NCBI GenBank assembly: GCA_021325375.1
Contig: JAJPHG010000007.1
Span: forward strand, 124,001 to 188,000
From: Alphaproteobacteria bacterium
Lineage (GTDB): Bacteria; Pseudomonadota; Alphaproteobacteria; Micropepsales; Micropepsaceae
Length of the DNA stretch: 64,000 bases
Direction of reading: 5' to 3'
Shown here: in pieces, positions 18,105 through 26,394 of the stretch
Position numbering within the stretch: the stretch's first letter is position 1
Layout of the letters: every line of letters begins with the position of its first letter
The notes under the pieces: model-generated
Seen by the model: only the letters and a program-made list of their open reading frames with translations
Database searches by the model: none
Told to the model about the DNA's origin: nothing
Program-made: the position numbers and the translations under genes

Positions 18105-19823
18105 ATGACCCGCTACCTGATCACCTCGGCGCTGCCTTATATCAACGGCGTCAAGCATCTGGGCAATCTCGTGGGCTCGCTTCTGCCGGCCGACGTGTTC
18201 GCGCGCTTCTGCCGGGCGCGCGGGTTCGAGACGCTCGCGCTCTGCGCCACCGACGAGCACGGCTCGACGACCGAGCTTGCGGCGGCGGAAGCCGGCCGGG
18301 ACGTGCGCGCCTTCTGCGATGAGCAATATGCGCTGCAAAAGGCGGCCGGCGACGGGTTCGGGCTGTCCTGGGACCATTTCGGGCGCTCGTCCAACGCGCC
18401 CAACATCGCGCTCACCCAGCATTTCGCGCGGCTGCTCTGGCGCAACGGGCATCTGGACGTGCGCACGACCAAGCAGGTCTATTCCAACGCCGACAAGCGC
18501 TTCCTTTCGGACCGCTACGTCGTGGGCACCTGTCCGCATTGCGGCTATGAGCGCGCGCGCGGCGACCAGTGCGAGAACTGCACGCGCGTGCTCGATCCGG
18601 TCGATCTCATCAACCCGCGCTCCGCGATCTCGGGCTCGCCCGACATCGAGATCCGCGACTCGACGCATCTCTTCCTCAAGCAGTCCACCTTCGTGCCGCA
18701 ATTGCGCGCGTGGATCGACAGCCATGAGCGCGACTGGCCGGTGCTCGTCACCTCCATCGCCAGGAAGTGGCTGGACGAGGGGCTGCAGGACCGCGGCATC
18801 ACGCGCGACGTCGAATGGGGCGTGCCGGTGCCCGACGACATCGCGGACGGCCAACTGAAGGGGAAAGTCTTCTACGTCTGGTTCGACGCGCCGATCGAAT
18901 ATATCGGCTGCGCCCAGGAATGGGCGGAAGCCAACGGCAAGGGCGATGCCTGGCGCGATTGGTGGATCGGGCCAAAGTCCAAGGACGTCGTCTATTGCGA
19001 GTTCATGGGCAAGGACAACATCCCGTTCCACACCGTGGGCTTCCCCGTGACCGTCATGGGCGCGCGGCCGCAGGAGGACTGGAAGCTCGTCGACCGGCTG
19101 AAGGGCTTCAACTACATCAATTTCGACGGCGGCAAGTTCTCGACGTCAAGCAAGCGCGGCGTGTTCATGGATGCGGCGCTGGAGATCCTGCCCGCGGACT
19201 ATTGGCGCTACTACCTCATGGCCAACGCGCCGGAGAGCTCGGATTCCAACTTCACCTGGGAGCATTTCGCCGGCCAGGTGAACAAGGACTTGGCCGACGT
19301 GCTCGGCAATTTCGTCAACCGGGTGACCAAGTTCTGCGGCGCGCGCTTCGAGGGCAAGGTGCCGAGCGAGGGCGAATATGGCGACGAGGAAAAGGCGCTG
19401 ATAGAAGAGCTCGACAAGCGCGTCGGCGAGTACACGCAGCTTTTCGAGGCGATGGAGTTCCGAAAGGCGCTGGCCGAACTGCGCGCGATCTTCGTGACCG
19501 GCAACGAGTATCTGACGCGCGCCGCACCCTGGACGCATGTCAAGACCGACCGCGCGCGTGCCGGCGCCGCGGTGCGCATGGGCCTCAATCTCGTGCATCT
19601 CTTCGCCCATCTGGCGTGGCCGGTGATCCCGACCTCGGCGCGGCGCATCCACCAGGCGATCCAGGACGCGCCCGAGGTGATCCCCTGGCCGGACGAGGCG
19701 ATGGGCGATTTCCTCGATGATCTCGAATACGGCATGGCGATCGGCGTGCCCGAGGTCCTCTTCGCCAAGATCACCGACGAGCAGATCGCCGATTGGCGCG
19801 CGCGCTTCGGGGGCGGCGGATGA
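18105..19823 (+). CDS. metG: Methionine--tRNA ligase
   Basis: Class I aminoacyl-tRNA synthetase of 572 residues. It has the HIGH-equivalent HLGN at about 15-18 (ALPYINGVKHLGN) and a zinc knuckle CPHC...CENC near 145-161. Its KMSKS-equivalent reads KFSTSSKRG (near 347), closer to the archaeal-type KFSTS than to the KMSKS of E. coli-like enzymes. A helical anticodon-binding domain follows. There is no C-terminal tRNA-binding EMAP-like domain, so it is a short form. Starts at 18093 (ATG) and 18069 (TTG) are also in frame; none has a clear Shine-Dalgarno sequence. Overlaps the GNAT gene by 4 bases. Confidence 0.92.
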   Translation: MTRYLITSALPYINGVKHLGNLVGSLLPADVFARFCRARGFETLALCATDEHGSTTELAAAEAGRDVRAFCDEQYALQKAAGDGFGLSWDHFGRSSNAPNIALTQHFARLLWRNGHLDVRTTKQVYSNADKRFLSDRYVVGTCPHCGYERARGDQCENCTRVLDPVDLINPRSAISGSPDIEIRDSTHLFLKQSTFVPQLRAWIDSHERDWPVLVTSIARKWLDEGLQDRGITRDVEWGVPVPDDIADGQLKGKVFYVWFDAPIEYIGCAQEWAEANGKGDAWRDWWIGPKSKDVVYCEFMGKDNIPFHTVGFPVTVMGARPQEDWKLVDRLKGFNYINFDGGKFSTSSKRGVFMDAALEILPADYWRYYLMANAPESSDSNFTWEHFAGQVNKDLADVLGNFVNRVTKFCGARFEGKVPSEGEYGDEEKALIEELDKRVGEYTQLFEAMEFRKALAELRAIFVTGNEYLTRAAPWTHVKTDRARAGAAVRMGLNLVHLFAHLAWPVIPTSARRIHQAIQDAPEVIPWPDEAMGDFLDDLEYGMAIGVPEVLFAKITDEQIADWRARFGGGG

Positions 19824-20317
19824 GCGTGCGGCGCCTCGTGCCGGACGACTACGATGCTTTGCGCGCCCTACGCCTGGAATCGCTCGCTCTGTATCCCGCG
19901 AACTTCGCCGCCGATCTTGATCAGGAATCGGCGATGCCGAAGGAGCAGTGGCTCGCGCGCATGGCGACGGCGGTGACCTTCGGCGGCTTCATGGGCGGGA
20001 CGTTGAGCGGCATGGTCGTGTTCTCGCGGCCCTCGCGGCCCAAGCTCGCCCATACCGGCGACATCGGCGCGATGTATGTGCGCGACGCGGCGCGCGGCAC
20101 GGGGCTGGCCGACGCGCTGATCAGGGCGGTTCTCGACCACGCCGCCGGTGTCGTGGAGCAGGTCCAGCTCACGGTGAATGCCGAGAACGCGCGCGCGATT
20201 CGGTTCTACGAGCGCCACGGCTTCCGCCCCATCGGCCGCATCCCGCGCTCGCTCAACATCGCCGGGCGCTACTACGACGACCTGCTGATGCTGCGGCCGG
20301 TGTCGTCGAGCGATTGA
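19820..20317 (+). CDS. GNAT family N-acetyltransferase
   Basis: Protein of 165 residues. The GNAT core is visible: the MSVRRLVPDDYDALRALRLE opening, motif A around GAMYVRDAARGTGLADALI (acetyl-CoA pyrophosphate loop) and NAENARAIRFYERHGF in motif B. It starts at the ATG overlapping the metG stop (ATGA), so the two are translationally coupled. The acceptor is unknown; candidates are a protein N-terminus, a small amine or an aminoglycoside-like compound. Confidence 0.85.
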   Translation: MSVRRLVPDDYDALRALRLESLALYPANFAADLDQESAMPKEQWLARMATAVTFGGFMGGTLSGMVVFSRPSRPKLAHTGDIGAMYVRDAARGTGLADALIRAVLDHAAGVVEQVQLTVNAENARAIRFYERHGFRPIGRIPRSLNIAGRYYDDLLMLRPVSSSD

Positions 20318-20325
20318 GAATCTCG

Positions 20326-20468
20326 CCTCCCCCTTGTGGGGGTCGGTAGCGACAGCGTACCGACGAAAAATCCGAAGGATTTTTCGGGTGGGGAATCGTC
20401 TTGCACCGGTCCCCCCACCCGACGTGCTCGCTTCGCTGCGCGCGTCGACCTCCCCACAAGGGGGAGGT
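20326..20468 (+). repeat. Palindromic repeat unit, CCTCCCCC/GGGGGAGG variant
   Basis: Arms CCTCCCCCTTGTGGGGGTCG and CCCCACAAGGGGGAGG pair across 143 bp. Internal hairpins are AAAAATCC/GGATTTTT, GGTGGGG/CCCCACC and a GCTTCGCTGCGC module. The architecture equals the CCCTCCCC family but the sequence has diverged. It lies 3' of the acetyltransferase gene. Confidence 0.85.
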
Positions 20469-20489
20469 TTAAGTGTGATCTTCGAGCGA

Positions 20490-20519
20490 TTGACGCAAAT
20501 TCGTGCTACGGTTTAACTT
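20490..20519 (+). promoter_or_regulatory. Possible promoter for the DUF1254 gene
   Basis: TTGACG (20490-20495), then about 18 bp and TAACTT (20514-20519), just downstream of the repeat and 27 bp before the ATG. Only the -35 hexamer is a strong match, so this is tentative. Confidence 0.3.
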
Positions 20520-20545
20520 AAGGTAGAAATAGCGGGGGTTGAACC

Positions 20546-21907
20546 ATGATCCGTCTCAGCAAGGCGCTGTGCGCCGCGATCCTTGGCGCTCTATTCGTTG
20601 CCTCGCAGGGCCCGGCCGCGGCCGGCGCGGCGCGCTCGCAGACCAAGGCCTACACGACGACGGTGAACTATGTGGCGGAGTTCTATCCGCTGTGGTTCAC
20701 CTACAATCAATCGGCGAACGCGACGATCAACCGGCTCGTCGGGCCCGCCAAGATCTCGCCGCTCTATCAGACCGTGGTCGCGATCAATGTCGACACGCTC
20801 TATGCGAGCACCTTCCTCGATCTCTCCAGCCAGCCCGTGATCCTCACGATCCCGAGCACCACGGTCACCTATTCGACGCTGGCGCTGGACCCTTACGGCG
20901 ACGTCCTTTCCACGAGCATCCCCGCGGGAACGCCGGGGACTTATGGGTTCACCGGTCCGAACTTCACCGGCACGCTGCCCGACGGCGTGACGCAGGTGCC
21001 GATGACGCTCGATCACCTGATCCTGATCTTCCGCAGCGACCAGTATACGAGCGGCGGCGTCAACGAGACGCAGGCGTCCGAGACCTTCCGCGAGTCGCTC
21101 CAGCTCCAGACGCTCAGCGACTGGCAGCAGGACCCGTCCGGCGGCCAGACGCTGATCCTGCCCGAGCTGTTCTTCGCAACGCCCTACAAGACCTTCGCGG
21201 ACGCGCTCATCGCCTTCGATCCGATCACGTTCCTGAAGCAGCTGCAGGTCGCGGTCGCGTCGCCGAACACCCCGCCGCTCACCGCGCAGCAGCAGAGCCT
21301 GTCCGACAAGTTCAACACGCTGTTCGCGAAAGGCGGCGAGCAAACGGATTTCGCGCTCGGCGCCCAGGACGCGCACACGCTGATCCTCGACGATTATCTG
21401 GGCAACACCGACGCCAATGGCTGGATTCACTTCACCAATATGGGCGAATGGAAGCCGGGCCAGAACCTCGACCGCTCCGCGATCACCGAGTTCATCCAAT
21501 ACGGCAACAACATCCAGGCCGCCGCCTATTATCAGACCTTCAAGGACGGCACCGGGGCCGCGCTCGACGGCACCGACGCGAAGGGTTACGTGCTCAACAT
21601 CGCGGCCGACCAGATCCCAAAGGCCAAGCGCTTCTGGTCATTCACCGCCTACACGCCGCAATCCATCGAGCTCATCAAGAACAAGGCGAAGGTCTATCAC
21701 GTCGCGAGCTACACGCCGCATCTGGCCTATAATTCCGACGGCTCGATCACGCTCTATATCGCGCGCGAGAAGCCTCACGGCGTGCCGCCTGCCAACTGGC
21801 TGCCCGTGGGCCGAGGGCCGTTCAACGTCATGCTGCGCGTCTACGGGCCGCAAGGCAGCGTGGCGCATAACAAGTACACCCCGCCGGCGATCGAGAAGGT
21901 GGAGTAG
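20546..21907 (+). CDS. Secreted DUF1254/DUF1214 protein
   Basis: Protein of 453 residues with a signal peptide (1-28). The N-terminal DUF1254 domain (about 45-170) contains the typical VAINVDTLYASTFLDLS and GDVLSTSIPAGTPGTYGFTGP stretches. The C-terminal DUF1214 domain (about 330-440) contains AKRFWSFTAYTPQS, NSDGSITLYI and NWLPVGRGPFNVMLRVYGP. Proteins of this architecture are common in soil bacteria. A role in sugar or phosphoryl chemistry has been proposed for some, but no activity is firmly established. Extracytoplasmic. Confidence 0.88.
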   Translation: MIRLSKALCAAILGALFVASQGPAAAGAARSQTKAYTTTVNYVAEFYPLWFTYNQSANATINRLVGPAKISPLYQTVVAINVDTLYASTFLDLSSQPVILTIPSTTVTYSTLALDPYGDVLSTSIPAGTPGTYGFTGPNFTGTLPDGVTQVPMTLDHLILIFRSDQYTSGGVNETQASETFRESLQLQTLSDWQQDPSGGQTLILPELFFATPYKTFADALIAFDPITFLKQLQVAVASPNTPPLTAQQQSLSDKFNTLFAKGGEQTDFALGAQDAHTLILDDYLGNTDANGWIHFTNMGEWKPGQNLDRSAITEFIQYGNNIQAAAYYQTFKDGTGAALDGTDAKGYVLNIAADQIPKAKRFWSFTAYTPQSIELIKNKAKVYHVASYTPHLAYNSDGSITLYIAREKPHGVPPANWLPVGRGPFNVMLRVYGPQGSVAHNKYTPPAIEKVE

Positions 21908-21934
21908 CCGCGCGGAAGAGGATCAAAAAATATG

Positions 21935-22135
21935 TGTCATGGCCCGCGAATGCGGGCCACCCAGCTGGGTTCTACGCGCTGTGGAAGGTTCTCACGCGGA
22001 GACGCGGAGGCCGCGGAGTCGAGTTCATCCTCCGCGATCTCAGCGATCTCCGCGTCTCCGCGTGATCCTTTTTGCGAAAGCAGGCAGATGTCATCTGGGT
22101 GGCCCGCATTTGCGGGCCATGACATCAAAATTTTC
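21935..22135 (+). repeat. Palindromic repeat unit, GTCATGGCCCGC/ACGCGGAG family
   Basis: Outer arms TGTCATGGCCCGCG...GCGGGCCACCCAG and CTGGGTGGCCCGC...GCGGGCCATGACA. Inner arms ACGCGGAGACGCGGAG and CTCCGCGTCTCCGCGT enclose a short loop. It lies between the convergent ends of the DUF1254 and bpt genes. Near-identical units occur at 29166 and 53335. Confidence 0.9.
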
Positions 22136-22151
22136 GATTGAAATACGGACG

Positions 22152-22880
22152 CTACAGCCGTTCCCAGCCCTCGCGGCCGAGCGCTTCCATGGGCTTGAAG
22201 CGCGCCTTGTAGTCCATCTTGTCGCTGCCCTGGACCCAGTAGCCGAGATAGACGTGGCGCAGGCTGCGCATGCGCGCGGCGCGCACGTGGTCGAGGATCA
22301 TGAAGGTGCCGAGGCTGCGCGCCTCCTCGCCGGGATGAAAGAAGCTGTAGACCATGGAGAGCCCGTCGCGCAGCACGTCGCTGAGAGCGCACGCGACCAG
22401 CGCGCCGGGCTCGCCGTCGGGGCCCAGGCGCCGGTATTCGATGATGCGCGTCTGGACCGGCGTCTCCTCGACCATCGCGACATAGTCGAAGAGGCCCATG
22501 TCCGACATGCCGCCGCCGGCGTGGCGCGAGTCGAGATAGGTGCGCAGCAGCGCGAACTGCTCGCGCGTCGCTTCCGCCGCGACCTCGCCGCGCACCAGAT
22601 CGTCGTTGCGCTTGAGGATGCGCTTCTGCCCGCGCGAGAATTCGAACTCGCCGGCGATGATGCGCACCGAGACGCAGGCCGCGCAGTTCTCGCAGGCCGG
22701 GCGATAGGCGATGGACTGGCTGCGGCGGAAGCCGGAATGCGTCAGCGCCTCGTTCAGCGGCTGGGCGAGGCTGCCGGTGAGCCGCGCGAACACCTTGCGC
22801 TCCGTGCGGCCGGGCAGATAGGGGCACGGCCCGCCGGGCGTGAGGAAGAACTGCGGAACGCGGGTCGTATGTTCAGTCAT
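22152..22880 (-). CDS. bpt: Aspartate/glutamate leucyltransferase (Bpt type, N-degron pathway)
   Basis: Protein of 242 residues matching the bacterial ATE-like transferases: N-terminal cluster [10 protein letters not shown], CxxC pair in [15 protein letters not shown] (about 62-70), [22 protein letters not shown] and the end module [26 protein letters not shown]. Bpt enzymes transfer Leu from Leu-tRNA to N-terminal Asp or Glu, marking proteins for ClpS/ClpAP. Many databases call them arginyltransferases. The start follows from homology at [12 protein letters not shown]; the longer frame is not supported. Monocistronic, convergent with DUF1254. Confidence 0.9.
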   Translation of the reverse strand: MTEHTTRVPQFFLTPGGPCPYLPGRTERKVFARLTGSLAQPLNEALTHSGFRRSQSIAYRPACENCAACVSVRIIAGEFEFSRGQKRILKRNDDLVRGEVAAEATREQFALLRTYLDSRHAGGGMSDMGLFDYVAMVEETPVQTRIIEYRRLGPDGEPGALVACALSDVLRDGLSMVYSFFHPGEEARSLGTFMILDHVRAARMRSLRHVYLGYWVQGSDKMDYKARFKPMEALGREGWERL

Positions 22881-22932
22881 GGCATCAGCGAGTATGGCAA
22901 GCGGGTGGCGTCCAGCCCAGTGAATTCCCCTA

Positions 22933-23853
22933 TCAAAGTTGATGCCCAGGTGGTACCGGCGGCGCCTCTCGCAACAATGTGATGCTGAGGCGCCGGTTCG
23001 ACGAGCCGTTCGGGTCCTCCGGCAAAAGCGGCTCGGAGCCCGCTTTCCCCGCGACCTCGTAGATGCGGTCGGGATTGAGCCCGCCCTGGGCGAGCAGCGC
23101 ACGGCCTGCGTTGGCACGCGCCGACGACAACTCCCAGTTGGTCTCGCCGTTCGGTCCGGTGAACGGCTTGGCCTCGGTGTGGCCGCTGATCGAGATGCGG
23201 TTGGGAAGCCGGTCGACGATCCTGCCGATCTCGGCGATCAGCCGCTTGGCATAGGGCATCGGCTCGGAGGTGCCTTCGCGGAACATCGGGCGGCCGTCCT
23301 GGTCGACGAGCTGGATGCGCAAACCTTCCGGCGTCTGCTCGGTGATGACCTGCTTGGAGAGCTCCGACAGATCGGGATTGTCGGCGATGGCCTGGTGGAT
23401 CGCCTCGGCCGCGTGCGCGAACTCGCCGTCTTGGCTGGACGCGGTCGAGCGGTCGCTGTTCTGGTTGCTCGCGGCTTGTTCCTGGCCGTCTGAGGCGCCG
23501 CCCTGGCTCACCTCGGCCTGGGTGGATTTGGATTTGGAGCTGGGCGAGGACGGGCTGTTCTTCTGGAACACCGAGGCAGCGCCGCCGGCGCGCGCGCTCT
23601 CCTCGCCCATCACCTTGCCGCCGAGCACGCCGCCCGAGCCGCTCAAGGTCTGGGCGATGCTCTGCGGCGCGAAATAGTCGGCGATGCCGCGCTTCTGCTC
23701 GGGCGTGGTCGTGTTGATCAGCCACATCAGCAGGAAGAACGCCATCATCGCGGTGACGAAGTCGGCATACGCCACCTTCCACGCGCCGCCGTGATGGGCG
23801 CCGTGGCCGCTCTTCTTGATGCGCTTGATGACGACGGCGCCTTCGCCTGCCAT
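22933..23853 (-). CDS. motB: Flagellar motor protein MotB
   Basis: Protein of 306 residues: a basic N-terminus ([20 protein letters not shown]), one transmembrane helix with the proton-binding Asp31 in [17 protein letters not shown], a Ser/Gln-rich linker (about 85-140) and a C-terminal OmpA-like peptidoglycan-binding domain ([34 protein letters not shown]). MotB forms the stator with MotA. No motA or other flagellar gene is in the window, so its partner is elsewhere. Divergent from the flavin reductase gene; the bpt gene lies 52 bp downstream on the same strand. Confidence 0.92.
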   Translation of the reverse strand: MAGEGAVVIKRIKKSGHGAHHGGAWKVAYADFVTAMMAFFLLMWLINTTTPEQKRGIADYFAPQSIAQTLSGSGGVLGGKVMGEESARAGGAASVFQKNSPSSPSSKSKSTQAEVSQGGASDGQEQAASNQNSDRSTASSQDGEFAHAAEAIHQAIADNPDLSELSKQVITEQTPEGLRIQLVDQDGRPMFREGTSEPMPYAKRLIAEIGRIVDRLPNRISISGHTEAKPFTGPNGETNWELSSARANAGRALLAQGGLNPDRIYEVAGKAGSEPLLPEDPNGSSNRRLSITLLREAPPVPPGHQL

Positions 23854-23976
23854 GACTTCGTCCCGCCAAAACCCATGCCCATCAGGCCGTGGACGGTCTT
23901 TTCGCCGCCGCATCCGTCGCCTAGGGTCGGGCCTGACAATGCCCGATACCCTCTTAAGCAAGCGTTGAGGCTGGAT

Positions 23977-24456
23977 TTGACGTTCGATACCAAGGCTTTT
24001 CGCCAGGCGCTCGGCGCCTTTCCGACCGGTGTCGTGGTGGTTACCGCTACGAGCGAGGCCGAGCCCGTGGGCATCACGGTCAACTCCTTCACCTCGGTCT
24101 CGCTCGACCCGCCCCTGGTCTTGTGGTGCCTGAAGAAGGATTCGCAGCGCTATGCGGGTTTCGCCGAGGCCCGCTCCTATACGATATCCGTCCTGGGGAC
24201 GGAGCATGAGGACGTCTCCGCGCGGCTCGCCAGGCAGGGCGAGCACAGGCTGAGCGATATGGGCCTGTTTGCGACCGAACTCGGCCCGCCCGCGCTCGCC
24301 GACGCGCTCGCGATCTTCGAATGCGCGGCGCATGCGATGCACGAGGGCGGCGACCACATGATCCTGATCGGTCGCGTGCTGCGCTTCGCGCGGCGCGACA
24401 CAGGCGCCCCGCTCGTCTTCCACCGCGGAAGCTACGGCGCGCTGTCGGAGGCGTGA
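23977..24456 (+). CDS. Flavin reductase family protein
   Basis: Protein of 159 residues of the FMN-binding split-barrel flavin reductase family: FRQALGAFPTGVVVVTA, GITVNSFTSVSLDPPLVLWCL, and HMILIGRVLRF with a His near the end of the domain. These enzymes supply reduced FMN/FAD to partner monooxygenases. It could in principle serve the luciferase-like enzyme at 1832, but there is no physical link. The start is a TTG 6 bases after GAGG that gives the usual N-terminus; a TTG at 23965 adds four residues. Confidence 0.85.
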   Translation: MTFDTKAFRQALGAFPTGVVVVTATSEAEPVGITVNSFTSVSLDPPLVLWCLKKDSQRYAGFAEARSYTISVLGTEHEDVSARLARQGEHRLSDMGLFATELGPPALADALAIFECAAHAMHEGGDHMILIGRVLRFARRDTGAPLVFHRGSYGALSEA

Positions 24457-24463
24457 TGAAACG

Positions 24464-24596
24464 ACCCTCTCCTTGAGGGAGGGTCGAAAAATGCGAAGCA
24501 TTTTTCAGGGAGGGGTACGAAGCGGGGCGACTACCCCTCCCCGAAATTTGCTTCACTGCGCTTCGCAAATTGTCGGCCCTCCCTCAAGGGGAGGGC
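24464..24596 (+). repeat. Palindromic repeat unit, CCCTCCCCTTGAGGG family
   Basis: Outer arms ACCCTCTCCTTGAG and CTCAAGGGGAGGGC, inner AAAAATGC/GCATTTTT and GGGAGGGGTA/ACCCCTCCCC. It lies between convergent genes. Its right arm encodes the last residues and TGA stop of the minus-strand gene. Confidence 0.9.
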
Positions 24597-26131
24597 GGGA
24601 CATCCGATGTTTGAGAGAGTAGATACGCCCGCACATCCGTATCCGGCGCCGTGACCGGCGGCTGGGCGCGAAGCTCGTCCAGCGTGAAGCCCATGCGCGC
24701 GTCATAGGTGCGCTCGATCTGGTTGCGCAAGGACTGCTCGGCCTCGTACCACGCGGTCTTGACGGGGCCGTCGTCGCAGGTCCCGCCCCAGCGCCGCTCC
24801 AGGCAGTGATAGGGATCGAACGACATCGCGAACAGAAGCTTGCGCGCGTCTTCGTATGAGAGCGTGCCGTCGCCGGTGGCGATGCGGCAGAACGACGTCT
24901 CGCGGTCGTAGGCTTTGAGCAGGTCGCGCACGATGTCGTCGCCATCATAGTGGATGTGCGGATCGTGGCGCCGCGCCATCTCCACGAAGCGCTGCACCTG
25001 GTCGCGCAGCGCCTTGAACGCGGTCTTCAGGCGGGCGTCGCGCGAGGGCGTGGAATAGGTCTCCCAATCGCCTTGCGTGCCGTAGATGTTGTCGGGCAGG
25101 CGCTGCGGCTCGGCGCGGTTCTCCAGCCCCGCATCGATGGCAAGCTGCACGGCTTGCGCGCGGTAGTGCAGATCGTTGCAGTTCGACCACACCGTTGCGA
25201 TCAGCTCGGCGACGGGCTCGAAGACGAGCTTGCCGCCTGCCATCCGGGCGCGAAGATAGTCGTAGTAGTCGAGCTGCTCATCCCCCAGCGTGAACGTGCC
25301 GCTCTTCCAGTCCTCGTCGCGCGGGCGCGCGCCGTTGCCGGTGAACTGCTCGTCGGAGAAATCCGCGATCTGCGCATTGCGGGCAAGCACGATGTGGCCA
25401 CCTTCGACGTGCTCGGGCCGCCAGTTCTTGAAGCCCGCGCCCACTTCCGGCTTCTCGCGGGCGAAGCGCAGATCGTAGACCGTCTCGGTCAGCGAGTAGT
25501 CGGTATGCGCGTCGAAGAAGTGGATGCGTCCGTTGGTCTCCACTCTGTAGACGATGCCGACATGGCCCGCGGGGTCATAGACGACCGTGCCGGGCTGGAT
25601 CGCGCCCGGCGCGAGGCGCGGGGAATAGAAGTCGCCGTCATCCATATCCGGATGGAGCCTGTAGGTGGCCGAGGAAACAGCCGCGCGGATCTTCTCGATC
25701 GCGGCATAGCCGCTCATCGTCCCGCTCGGCACGTCGAAGCGCGAAGCGACCGCGTTGCCGCCCGGGCTGTAGCGGATGTCGCGCGTGGCACCCCGCGCGC
25801 GCACGTCGCTGACGAAGGAGAACGGCAGGCCGCGCTTCCACGCATAGTAGAAGCGCAGCACATAGGGCAGGTCGGCGCAGTCCGACTGGAAGACGAATCC
25901 GGGCCGGTCGGTGCCGGCGAAGGGATTGGCCTTGCCGTGCAGGCAGGCGTCGAGCGTCGTGCAGTCCGAGGTGCCGATCGCGGCGATGAAGTCGCGCCAG
26001 CCCTGCTCGTCCGCCTCGCTCCAGCGCTCGTGGCGCACGACGTAGAGATCGGACTGCGAATCGGCCGCCCGCGCCGGAAGCGCGATCGGGCTTAACGCCA
26101 GGAGACTCAAGACGAAAGCGACTCGCAACAT
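24584..26131 (-). CDS. Secreted protein with NlpC/P60-like features
   Basis: Protein of 515 residues with a signal peptide (1-23, LPARA-AD). I do not recognise a named family. Cys85 in QSDCADLPYVLRFYYAW, His190 in PAGHVGIVYRV and HFFDAH (204-209) are arranged like the Cys-His-polar triad of NlpC/P60 cysteine peptidases, with the usual GxVVYDPAGHVGIV strand. The C-terminal ~250 residues are helical and of unknown role, with several Cys (SFCRIA, YHCLERRWGGTC). Cell-wall amidase or endopeptidase activity is an inference. The last residues and stop codon come from the palindromic repeat at 24464-24596. Confidence 0.65.
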   Translation of the reverse strand: MLRVAFVLSLLALSPIALPARAADSQSDLYVVRHERWSEADEQGWRDFIAAIGTSDCTTLDACLHGKANPFAGTDRPGFVFQSDCADLPYVLRFYYAWKRGLPFSFVSDVRARGATRDIRYSPGGNAVASRFDVPSGTMSGYAAIEKIRAAVSSATYRLHPDMDDGDFYSPRLAPGAIQPGTVVYDPAGHVGIVYRVETNGRIHFFDAHTDYSLTETVYDLRFAREKPEVGAGFKNWRPEHVEGGHIVLARNAQIADFSDEQFTGNGARPRDEDWKSGTFTLGDEQLDYYDYLRARMAGGKLVFEPVAELIATVWSNCNDLHYRAQAVQLAIDAGLENRAEPQRLPDNIYGTQGDWETYSTPSRDARLKTAFKALRDQVQRFVEMARRHDPHIHYDGDDIVRDLLKAYDRETSFCRIATGDGTLSYEDARKLLFAMSFDPYHCLERRWGGTCDDGPVKTAWYEAEQSLRNQIERTYDARMGFTLDELRAQPPVTAPDTDVRAYLLSQTSDVPPSP

Positions 26132-26231
26132 GACGCTACGATGTGAATTTCATCCACAGTCTGCGGAATTGAATCCTGTCTGGCTGTAGCGGATGCGCAA
26201 CGCCGCAAAGCCGAGTGTTGCAAACCGGCCT

Positions 26232-26249
26232 TTGTCATATCTCCGTCGC
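26232..26249 (+). promoter_or_regulatory. Candidate Pho box (PhoB site) upstream of porin-pstS
   Basis: TTGTCATATCTCCGTCGC matches the 18-base PhoB consensus (two CTGTCAT-like 7-mers 11 bp apart) at 14 of 18 positions by eye. It lies about 145 bp before the porin ATG, and the genes behind it are a phosphate-type porin and PstS. PhoB control is therefore likely. Confidence 0.55.
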
Positions 26250-26394
26250 AAAAGCTTCATCCCGCTGTAGTGCCCCACTGGAATCCATCCCGCGGGCAAA
26301 GAGGACCGCTGACCCGGGGGGCGTGGCTGCATCGCAGCGCGAAGCTCTCGAGTCCGATTCGGGACCTACGTCCTTGGACAAACGAGAGGGTATC

